Part shown: positions 25,609 through 32,987 of the stretch, piece after piece | Layout: each line of letters opens with the position of its first letter | Position numbering within the stretch: the first letter of the stretch is position 1 | Assembly: GCF_007828035.1 (NCBI RefSeq) | Contig: NZ_VITV01000016.1 | Location: 45,756-109,755, forward strand | Origin: Nitrospirillum amazonense | GTDB taxonomy: Bacteria > Pseudomonadota > Alphaproteobacteria > Azospirillales > Azospirillaceae | DNA length: 64,000 bases | Direction: 5' to 3' | Program-made: the position numbers and the translations under genes | Notes under the pieces: generated by a model | The model's database searches: none | The model's input: the letters and a program-made list of their open reading frames with translations, nothing else | Told to the model about the DNA's origin: nothing

Positions 25609-26775
25609 ATGGACGACACCCCCGAACTTGAGCGCTTCCGTGCCGAGGCCGCGATCTGGCTGGAAAGCCAACTGGCCGGCCCGTTCCGCGACATCCGTGG
25701 GCTGAACAACCATGTCGACCTGATCGAACGGCGGCGTGATTGGGAACAGTGCCTGGGTGCTGCGGGCTGGAGCTGCGTCGGCTGGCCCGCCGCCTACGGT
25801 GGTCGTGACGCCAGCATCGCCCAGCAGGTCGTGTTCGCCGAAGAGTATGCCCGCGCCCGGGCACCCGCCCGCATCGGCCATATCGGCGTGGAACTGGCGG
25901 GCCCCACCCTGCTGGCCTTTGGCACCCCGGCCCAGAAGAAGCGCTTCCTGCCCGACATCGCCGCCGGCCGCGCCATCTGGTGTCAAGGCTATTCCGAACC
26001 CAATGCGGGGTCGGACCTGGCCAATGTGCGCACCAAGGCCCGGCGGGATGGCGAGCGCTACATCATCGATGGCCAGAAGATTTGGACCTCCATGGGCCAG
26101 ATCGCCGACTGGTGCTTCGTGCTGTGCCGGACAGAGCCCGGGTCAGTCGGCAACAAGGGCCTCTCCTTCCTGCTGGTAAATATGCATCAGCCGGGCGTCA
26201 CCGTGCGCCCCATCCGTCAGATGACGGGGGAGTCGGAATTCAGCGAGGTATTCTTCGATGGCGCGTTAGCCGAGGTCCGCGACCTGGTGGGCGCGGAAGG
26301 CGACGGTTGGCGGGTGGCCATGGGCCTGCTGGGGTTCGAGCGGGGGGTGTCCACGCTGGCCCAGCAGATGCAATTCCGCAATGAACTGGACGCCCTGATC
26401 GAATTGGCGAAGGAGAACGGCAAGGCCGCCGATCCACTGATCCGGCAACGCCTGGCCCAGGCGCAGATCGGCCTGCGCATCATGCGGTTCAATGCCCTGC
26501 GCCTGCTGGCCAACGCCGAGTCCGGCCAGTTGAGCCCGGAGGGCTATACCTACAAGCTCTACTGGTCCACTTGGCACCGCAATTTGGGCGAATTGGTCAT
26601 GGATGTCGCCGGCCCGGCGGCGGAGATCGGTGAAACGGCGGAACGCTTCCCGCCGCTGACCACCATGTTCCTCATGTCACGGGCCGACACCATCTATGCC
26701 GGCACCAACCAGATCCAGCGCAACATCATCGCCGAACGCGCCCTGGGCCTGCCACGGGAGGCGCGCGGGCCATGA
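25609..26775 (+). CDS. Acyl-CoA dehydrogenase, FadE29/FadE30-type subunit
   Basis: 388 aa from the ATG at 25609. Flavin-binding CQGYSEPNAGSDLANV (about 125-140), GQKIWTSMGQIADW, GFERGVSTLA, and the C-terminal YAGTNQIQRNIIAERALGLPRE are all present, so this is a complete catalytic-type subunit. It may pair with the degenerate subunit at 21,966. Alternatively it could act alone, like FadE30 on HIP-CoA. Its stop overlaps the ATG of fadD3 by four bases (ATGA). Confidence 0.85.
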   Translation: MDDTPELERFRAEAAIWLESQLAGPFRDIRGLNNHVDLIERRRDWEQCLGAAGWSCVGWPAAYGGRDASIAQQVVFAEEYARARAPARIGHIGVELAGPTLLAFGTPAQKKRFLPDIAAGRAIWCQGYSEPNAGSDLANVRTKARRDGERYIIDGQKIWTSMGQIADWCFVLCRTEPGSVGNKGLSFLLVNMHQPGVTVRPIRQMTGESEFSEVFFDGALAEVRDLVGAEGDGWRVAMGLLGFERGVSTLAQQMQFRNELDALIELAKENGKAADPLIRQRLAQAQIGLRIMRFNALRLLANAESGQLSPEGYTYKLYWSTWHRNLGELVMDVAGPAAEIGETAERFPPLTTMFLMSRADTIYAGTNQIQRNIIAERALGLPREARGP

Positions 26776-28337
26776 CCCTTGCCACCCCGGCGCTGCCGGA
26801 GACCCTGCCCGCGATCGCCGCCCGCGCCGCACGCCTTTGGCCGGACAAGGCAGCCCTGATCGACGGCGGACGCACCTGGACCTTCGCCGGCCTTTACAAC
26901 CAGGTACGCCGGGCCGCAGCCGCCTATCTGGCGTGGGGAATCCATAAAGGGGACGTGGTCGCCCTGTGGGCACCCAATCGGATCGAATGGATCGTGGCCG
27001 CCCTGAGCGCCCAGGCCGCCGGCGCCATCCTCACCCCCCTGAACACCCGGTTGAAGGGGCGGGAGGCCGCCGACATCCTGCACCGTTCCCGGGCCCGCTT
27101 GCTGGTGACGGTGGGTCACTTCCTGGGCGTGGACTACCCGGCCCTGCTGGCTGGCGAGACCCTGCCCGCCCTTCAGGGCATCGTGACCTTGGACGGCAAC
27201 GGGCCGGGGGGATGGGAGGCCTTCCTGGAGCGCGGACCGGGACCGGATGACCCGGCCGTCGATGAGGCCATGGCACGGGTGACCGGCCAGGATCCATCCG
27301 ACATCCTCTTTACCTCGGGCACCACCGGCGCGCCCAAGGGGGTGGTGAGCGGCCACCTTCAGACCATCAGGCTGTTCCAAGCCTGGTCCGATGCCGTCGA
27401 CCTGCGGGTGGACGACCGGATGCTGATCATCAATCCGTTCTTTCACACCTTCGGCTACAAGGCCGGCTGGCTGGCGGCCCTGATGATGGGGGCGACCAGC
27501 CTGCCGCTGGCCCAGTTCGACATGGTGGAAGTCGCGCGCCTGATCCGTGAGGAAGGCGTCAGCTTCCTGCCCGGCCCCCCCACCATCTTCCAATCCCTGC
27601 TGGCCGAGCAGCACAGGCTGGGCACCGACCGGACGTCGTTGCGCGTCGCCGTCACCGGAGCCGCCACTGTCCCCCCCATCCTCGTCGCGCGGATGCAGAC
27701 GGAGCTGGGGTTCCAGCGGGTGGTGACGGGGTATGGCATGACCGAGTGCGGCGCCATCGCCATGTGCCGCGCGGGCGACAGCGTGGACCGCATCGCCACC
27801 ACCTGTGGCCGGGCGCTGGATGGGCTGGAGGTGGTTTGCGCCGACGACCAGGGGCGGCCCCTGTCTCCTGGAGAAACCGGGGAAATTCTGGTGCGTGGCT
27901 TCGGCGTCATGCAGGGCTATCTGGACGACCCCGCCGCCACGGCGGAGGCAATCGACACCAAGGGCTGGCTGCACACCGGTGACATCGGCACGTTGGACGC
28001 CGACGGCTATCTGCGCATCACCGACCGCAAGAAGGACATGTACATCACCGGGGGCTTCAACTGCTATCCGGCGGAGATCGAGAAGCTGCTCTGCGCACAC
28101 CCCAAGGTGGAGATGGCCGCCGTGATCGGCGTGCCGGATGAACGCCTGGGCGAAGTGGGCCGCGCCTTCCTGGTACTGCGCCCGGGAGAACAGGCCGAAG
28201 CCGACGAGATCGTCGCCTGGTCCAAGGCCAACATGGCCAATTACAAGGTGCCGCGGAGCGTCGTGTTCCTAACCAGCCTCCCCAAGAATGCGGCCGGGAA
28301 GGTCATGCGCAAAGACCTGAAGCCCCCCGCCTCTTAG
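26772..28337 (+). CDS. fadD3: FadD3, HIP-CoA synthetase
   Basis: 521 aa adenylate-forming enzyme. The P-loop DILFTSGTTGAPKG is at 177-190. Features specific to FadD3 as I recall it are PLNTRLKGREAADIL, NPFFHTFGYKAGWLA, LPGPPTIFQSLL, VTGAATVPP and the C-terminal LPKNAAGKVMRKDLK with its adenylation lysine. FadD3 activates the propanoate side chain of HIP with CoA and so starts ring C/D breakdown. It is last in the long operon and coupled to the ACAD before it. Confidence 0.88.
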   Translation: MTLATPALPETLPAIAARAARLWPDKAALIDGGRTWTFAGLYNQVRRAAAAYLAWGIHKGDVVALWAPNRIEWIVAALSAQAAGAILTPLNTRLKGREAADILHRSRARLLVTVGHFLGVDYPALLAGETLPALQGIVTLDGNGPGGWEAFLERGPGPDDPAVDEAMARVTGQDPSDILFTSGTTGAPKGVVSGHLQTIRLFQAWSDAVDLRVDDRMLIINPFFHTFGYKAGWLAALMMGATSLPLAQFDMVEVARLIREEGVSFLPGPPTIFQSLLAEQHRLGTDRTSLRVAVTGAATVPPILVARMQTELGFQRVVTGYGMTECGAIAMCRAGDSVDRIATTCGRALDGLEVVCADDQGRPLSPGETGEILVRGFGVMQGYLDDPAATAEAIDTKGWLHTGDIGTLDADGYLRITDRKKDMYITGGFNCYPAEIEKLLCAHPKVEMAAVIGVPDERLGEVGRAFLVLRPGEQAEADEIVAWSKANMANYKVPRSVVFLTSLPKNAAGKVMRKDLKPPAS

Positions 28338-28378
28338 GAAAGAGACCCAGGTCCCGGGCCGGTCCAGGCCTTATATAG

Positions 28379-28400
28379 AAGTAAGTATTCACTTATCATA
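28379..28400. promoter_or_regulatory. Candidate operator, TAAGT-ATTC-ACTTA
   Basis: A perfect 5-bp inverted repeat TAAGT (28382-28386) and ACTTA (28391-28395), extended by further AT-rich sequence, 50 nt upstream of the VOC gene. It shares AGTATT(C/G)ACTTA with the sites at 497 and 42,968. Confidence 0.45.
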
Positions 28401-28450
28401 GCCAAACGCCGTCGCCTTCGATCGCGTCCAAAAAGCCAAGGGAGGATCTT

Positions 28451-28849
28451 ATGTACAACCAATTCGGCTTCACCAAGCTGCTGGTTTGGGACCTTGAAGC
28501 CACCGCCGCCTTCTACAAGGCGGTCAGCGGCATGGAAGAGCTGGCCCGCGTGGACGATGAAATCGCCGGCCGCAAAATCCAGGAAATCCTGTTCAAGCCC
28601 AGCCACGAGGGCGCCGCCACCTTCGTCCTGTTGAAGTTCGTCGATGCCCCCCGCCCGTCCAAGGACGAGGTCATCCTCGGCTTCATCACCGACGATGTGG
28701 ACGCCTTCGCCCGGCGCGCCGTCGCGGCCGGCGGGACCGAAGTCCAGGCCGCCCGCGACATGCCCGCCCATGGCGTGCGCGTCGCCTTCGTCACCGATGT
28801 CGAGGGGCACCTGATCGAGGTTGTGCAGATGCTGCAACCGGCCGGCTAA
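28451..28849 (+). CDS. VOC-family (glyoxalase/dioxygenase fold) protein
   Basis: 132 aa single vicinal-oxygen-chelate module: FTKLLVWDLEATAAFYKAVSGME at the start and FVTDVEGHLIEVVQ at the end, with the terminal metal-ligand Glu. GGAGG lies 8 nt upstream of the ATG. Members range from glyoxalases to epimerases and dioxygenases, so no reaction is assigned. It has its own promoter region with the AGTATTCACTTA element and is separate from the fadD3 operon (113-nt gap). Confidence 0.75.
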   Translation: MYNQFGFTKLLVWDLEATAAFYKAVSGMEELARVDDEIAGRKIQEILFKPSHEGAATFVLLKFVDAPRPSKDEVILGFITDDVDAFARRAVAAGGTEVQAARDMPAHGVRVAFVTDVEGHLIEVVQMLQPAG

Positions 28850-28952
28850 CACGGCGACCGTCGCAGGCAACGGCCCCCTTTCCCGCTGGCGCTTCCACGG
28901 GATGCGGATGGCCGTTGCCCTTCGTCCTCACACCGGTCAGGCGGACACAGCC

Positions 28953-30182
28953 ATGGCAAACGCCTTCGCATCCCTCAAGGTCGGGCCCCTCACGCTGCCC
29001 AACCGTTTCATCCGATCCGGCGCCAACGAGATGATGACCAAGGGCTGCGTACCGACGCAGTCCTTGCTGCAATTCCATGAGCGTCTGGCCGCGGGGGGCG
29101 TGGGCCTGACCACGCTCGCCTATATCGCCGTTTCGCCCGATGGCCGGACCTTCACTGACCAGGGCGTCATGAACGCAGCCACGGTCAGCCACTACCGCGC
29201 CATCACCGACGCCATCCACGCCCAGGGCGGAAAGGCATCCGCCCAGATCACCCACGGGGGCAGTTTCGCCCAACATAAGGAACTGACCACCCGGCGGGCC
29301 ATGTCGGCCAGTGGTGGCCTGGACAAGATCGGCCTGATGCTGGGGCGCCCTTTCCAGCACGCCATGACCCGGGGCGACATGGAACAGGTGCGGGGAGAAT
29401 TCGTGCGGGCCGCCCAACTGGCCGCCGAAGCCGGTTTCGACGCCGTGGAGCTGCACATGGGCCACGGCTACCTGCTGAACCAGTTCATCTCCCCCTTGTC
29501 CAACAAGCGGCGTGACGCCTATGGCGGTTCCGCCGCCGGCCGTGCCCGTTTCCCGGCGGAGGTGCTGGCCGCGGTCAAGGCGGCCGTGGGTCACAAGCTG
29601 GCCGTATTGGCCAAGATCAACCTCTACGACGGGGCCAAGGGCGGGGCCACGGTGGATGACGCCATCGTCACCGCCCAGGTGCTGGAGCTGGCCGGCGTCG
29701 ACATGCTGGTGCTGTCGGGCGGCCGCAACATCGAATCCCCCTGGGTGATCTTTTCCAGCCCCCTGCCCTATGACGACTTCCTGGCCGGCAAGCCCAGCCT
29801 GGCAACCCGCCTGCAGTTCCAACTGCTCAAGATGGCGACGCCCAAGTCACTGCGCTTCTCCGAGCTATATTTCCTTGAGGCTGCGCGGCGGGTGCGGGCT
29901 GCTGTGTCTTGCCACCTGGGCTATCTGGGTGGCGTGCTGTCCCTGTCCGCTGCCGACAAGGTGCTGAGGGAAGGGTTCGACACCGTGGTCATCGCCCGAG
30001 CCCTGATCCACGACCCGGAGCTGGTGCGGCGTTTTCGCGAGAACCCCGCCCATCGCAGCGGCTGCACCGCCTGTAACCGCTGTGTCGCCGCCATGTACGG
30101 CCCTTCAGGCACCCATTGTCCCTTGACCGACAACGCCATCAGCGCGGCGCTGAACCAAGTGCCGGCGGGAGCCTCTGGCTAG
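28953..30182 (+). CDS. NADH:flavin oxidoreductase, OYE/2,4-dienoyl-CoA reductase-like
   Basis: 409 aa from the ATG at 28953. It has the FMN TIM barrel with QITHGGSF, HMGHGYLLNQFISPLSNKR and a C-terminal cysteine set C-x2-C-x2-C-x11-C (CTACNRC...C). This recalls the [4Fe-4S] site of 2,4-dienoyl-CoA reductase. The FAD/NAD(P) domain of the full reductase is absent, so an external donor or direct NADH use is needed. It may reduce a steroid dienone or dienoyl-CoA. The closeness to the VOC gene (103 nt) suggests cotranscription. Confidence 0.8.
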   Translation: MANAFASLKVGPLTLPNRFIRSGANEMMTKGCVPTQSLLQFHERLAAGGVGLTTLAYIAVSPDGRTFTDQGVMNAATVSHYRAITDAIHAQGGKASAQITHGGSFAQHKELTTRRAMSASGGLDKIGLMLGRPFQHAMTRGDMEQVRGEFVRAAQLAAEAGFDAVELHMGHGYLLNQFISPLSNKRRDAYGGSAAGRARFPAEVLAAVKAAVGHKLAVLAKINLYDGAKGGATVDDAIVTAQVLELAGVDMLVLSGGRNIESPWVIFSSPLPYDDFLAGKPSLATRLQFQLLKMATPKSLRFSELYFLEAARRVRAAVSCHLGYLGGVLSLSAADKVLREGFDTVVIARALIHDPELVRRFRENPAHRSGCTACNRCVAAMYGPSGTHCPLTDNAISAALNQVPAGASG

Positions 30183-30294
30183 CCAACCTCGCCGGTTGCC
30201 GTCAGGGCCGGGCGAACATACCCCGCACCTGCCGGTCCAGGACCGCCTGGCCCCCCCCGGGAGCGCAACGATGTAGCCTAAGAGGGAATTCGGC

Positions 30295-31089
30295 TCAGAG
30301 CCGCCCCCTACGCGGGCGCCGGCGGCCGGCACGCTCCGTCCAGCCCAAGTCCTTGCTGATGTCCTCAGCCGCTGTGCGGACCTGCTCGGCCAAGGCCTCC
30401 ATGCGCTCGTCCGCCATGTACTGGGCGGCGCTGGAGACGCTGAGGGCGGCCACAATCTCACCGCTGGCCCCCCTTATGGGCGCGGCGACACACCGGATCT
30501 GGTCTTCGTTCTCTTCCAGGTCGAAGGCATAGCCCTTGGCGCTGTAGATGCGCATGCGCTCCAGCCACACGGCCATGCCAGTGGTATAGCCGCGCACCTC
30601 ATAGAACCCCCGCCAAGCCGCCTCGTCATGGTCCAACACCAGGGCCTTGCCCAGGCCGGTGGAGATGATGGGGTGACGTTCGCCCACCCGTGAACCGATG
30701 ACCACGCGGCGGCGCCCGGGCACCTTGTCCAGATACAACGCCTGGGTCCCGTCCAGGATGCCCAGATGCACCGTATCCTCGGTTTCCGCCGCAAGCCGCT
30801 CTATATGCGGGCGGGCCACACTGGGCAGGTGCATCTGCTGATGCGCGGACCAGCCCAGTTCCAGCAACTTGGGTCCCAGGGCGTACCCCTCCCGCGCCAC
30901 GAAGGTGAGATATCCGCGCTCCACCAGGGCGGACGCCAGCCGATGGGCCGTGGACTTGGTCAGGCCGAGACGTTCGGACAAGGCGGGAAAAGTGGTGACG
31001 CCATCGGCCACGGCGTCGATCACGTCCAGCCCCCGCAACAAGGTCTGGCTGCCCGAGGGTTGGGCCGTGCTTTTCCCCTCCTCGTCCAT
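30295..31089 (-). CDS. IclR-family transcriptional regulator
   Basis: About 264 aa from the ATG at 31089 with AGGTGG upstream; a TTG at 31113 would add eight residues. N-terminal winged HTH (GLDVIDAVADGVTTFPALSERLGLTKSTAHRLASALVERGYL), then the GAF-like effector domain with VHLGILDGTQALYLDKV and CVAAPIRG. The C-terminus is very basic (RRRPRRGRL). It sits at the boundary between the steroid and rhamnoside loci; IclR proteins often control sugar-acid or aromatic catabolism. Its target is not visible, though the TTCTATATGATAGAA palindrome at 48,608 is IclR/GntR-like. Confidence 0.87.
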   Translation of the reverse strand: MDEEGKSTAQPSGSQTLLRGLDVIDAVADGVTTFPALSERLGLTKSTAHRLASALVERGYLTFVAREGYALGPKLLELGWSAHQQMHLPSVARPHIERLAAETEDTVHLGILDGTQALYLDKVPGRRRVVIGSRVGERHPIISTGLGKALVLDHDEAAWRGFYEVRGYTTGMAVWLERMRIYSAKGYAFDLEENEDQIRCVAAPIRGASGEIVAALSVSSAAQYMADERMEALAEQVRTAAEDISKDLGWTERAGRRRPRRGRL

Positions 31090-31168
31090 TTCCACCTGGT
31101 CCGCCTTTTTCAAAACCGACTACTCCTGCCCTTACAAATTGACGCCACGCCACCCGCAGCCGCCGACG

Positions 31169-31834
31169 TCACCAAGCCAGGCGACCTTGGAGAAAGATGG
31201 CGACGAAGCTGCGTATGGTTGTCTCGACCTCGTCGTCCGAAATCGGCCCACACCACCGGATACGCATCCACCAGCCCGTGAAGAGCCCCATAAACGCGAC
31301 GGCCGCATTGCGCGCATCGCGAACCGGCACACCGTCCTGAATGGACGCAGCCGTCAGAATGGAGATGACGTGCGCCAGGCTGACCTCGAACGTGGTGTCG
31401 AAGAAAAGCTTGGCCACCTCAGGGAACTTTCGCCCCTCGGTATGCAGCAGCCCCTCAAAGGCCATGACCTCGGGATCGGACATGCTGCGCACGATGGTGC
31501 GGGCGAAATGCTCAAGACGCGGCGCCAGTCCGCTGCCCGGCGCCGGCTCGGGCGTGAAACGCATCGACCACACCTCCACCCGGGAAGAGCAGACGGCCTT
31601 GAACAGATCCGCCTTGGAAGGATAGCGCGCATAAAGCGTTCCCTTGGAAACCCGGGCCGTTTCTGCCACCGCCTCCATCGAAGCGCCGCTATAGCCGGCG
31701 GTCAGGAAAATGCCCGTCGCCGCCTCCAGGATGGCCGCGTCGATGGCACGGACCTGAGCCTGCGTCGGTCGGCCAGCCCCCGTCCGCTGGCGAGGGGCTG
31801 GCGTCGTCGTCATGGTATCCAAGGTGTCGGACAT
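31169..31834 (-). CDS. TetR-family transcriptional regulator
   Basis: 221 aa; ATG at 31834. N-terminal HTH: AILEAATGIFLTAGYSGASMEAVAETARVSKGTLYARYPSKADLF is textbook TetR. The C-terminal ligand domain resembles the AcrR-type C-terminal group. It lies downstream of the rhamnosidase-esterase operon and upstream of the IclR gene, all on the minus strand. It is one candidate to read the AGTATTSACTTA elements found upstream of the VOC and TonB-receptor genes. No self-operator is evident. Confidence 0.88.
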   Translation of the reverse strand: MSDTLDTMTTTPAPRQRTGAGRPTQAQVRAIDAAILEAATGIFLTAGYSGASMEAVAETARVSKGTLYARYPSKADLFKAVCSSRVEVWSMRFTPEPAPGSGLAPRLEHFARTIVRSMSDPEVMAFEGLLHTEGRKFPEVAKLFFDTTFEVSLAHVISILTAASIQDGVPVRDARNAAVAFMGLFTGWWMRIRWCGPISDDEVETTIRSFVAIFLQGRLAW

Positions 31835-31943
31835 TGCAGCCTATCTCGATCGCTATTGGGATGGGGGGGCACGACCGGAATTCGGACGTTTCCGGTCGAT
31901 TATACCGTGAAACCGGCCCCCTGGCGCAACTCCGTCAACGGCA

Positions 31944-32987
31944 TCAGCGGGATCTGAGATGCCGGTTCCAAAAATTCACCACGCGCTTCATGGCGGCCAC
32001 ATTCTCCGGCGCGCCGGGTGCCATGGGCTGGAAGACGTGGATCATGCCTTCGTAGAGGTCCAACGTGGTGTCCACGCCCCCGGCCACCATGGCCTGGTAG
32101 TGGCGCACCATGTTGCTGAGGAAGATTTCGCGGGTACCGCCCTGGATCAGCGTCGGGGGAAAGCCCCGGGCGTAGTCTCCGTAGACAGGTGAGACGTACG
32201 GGTTCTTCTGATCGGCGGGATCGGCGTAGGCCGCCGCACTCAAAGCCAGGCGGTCCATGCTCAACGCCGGATCGAAGCTGGCCAGGGTACGGTAGGTATC
32301 ACCCGTAGCGGTAACGTCCGACCACGGCGACCAGAGCAAGACGGCCCCCGGCAGGGGGGTGCCCGCGTCGCGCAGCTTCAGAACGGTTCCCGCCACGATG
32401 GAGCCCCCAGCGGAGTCTCCGAAGATGCCGATCCCCTGCGGCAACCGCCCCTGGGTCAGCAGAGCGCGATACACCGCCGCCACCTGGTCGGTTGTCCCTT
32501 GCCAGCGCTGCTGCGGCGCCAGGGTATAGTCGACGGAAATGACCCGCATCCGGCTGCGGTTCGCCATGAGGCCCGAGGAGAACAGGGTCGAGCGGGCCGA
32601 AAGGCTGGTGAAGCCGCCGCCATGGACATAGATCAGCAGACGCCCGTCGTCCACCCAGTCCTTGGGCGTGATGGTCAGGGTGGGCACACCGCCTATTAGG
32701 CTGGCCTCCACCGTCACCCCATAGGCCGCGGTGACGCCGGACGCCATCTTTTGCATCTGCTCGTCAACCGCATCTTGCTGCTGCTTCCATGCCGCGAGGT
32801 CATTAAGGGCGGGCTGCGGCGCCTCCGCCGCCTTGAACCCCGTCACGGTCGGCCACATCCGCTGCCAGGCGGGCGACAGCGTATCGGGCGGAACGCGGGC
32901 CGGGTCCACCGGGGCGGTCTGGCCGAAGGCGGCCCCGCCCGCAACAGCGACCATCAGAGCAATCACCAGCCCCGATAAGCGCCTCAT
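31944..32987 (-). CDS. Secreted alpha/beta-hydrolase (HSL-type esterase)
   Basis: 347 aa from the ATG at 32987; its first base overlaps the stop codon of the GH78 gene (TGATG). The signal peptide is MRRLSGLVIALMVAVAGGAAFG. It has the oxyanion motif YVHGGGFTSLS and the nucleophile elbow GIFGDSAGGSIVA; a C-terminal MIHVFQPM supplies the His. Hormone-sensitive-lipase-like esterases of this kind remove acyl groups. In a rhamnosidase operon, deacylation of an acylated glycoside in the periplasm is plausible. Confidence 0.85.
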   Translation of the reverse strand: MRRLSGLVIALMVAVAGGAAFGQTAPVDPARVPPDTLSPAWQRMWPTVTGFKAAEAPQPALNDLAAWKQQQDAVDEQMQKMASGVTAAYGVTVEASLIGGVPTLTITPKDWVDDGRLLIYVHGGGFTSLSARSTLFSSGLMANRSRMRVISVDYTLAPQQRWQGTTDQVAAVYRALLTQGRLPQGIGIFGDSAGGSIVAGTVLKLRDAGTPLPGAVLLWSPWSDVTATGDTYRTLASFDPALSMDRLALSAAAYADPADQKNPYVSPVYGDYARGFPPTLIQGGTREIFLSNMVRHYQAMVAGGVDTTLDLYEGMIHVFQPMAPGAPENVAAMKRVVNFWNRHLRSR

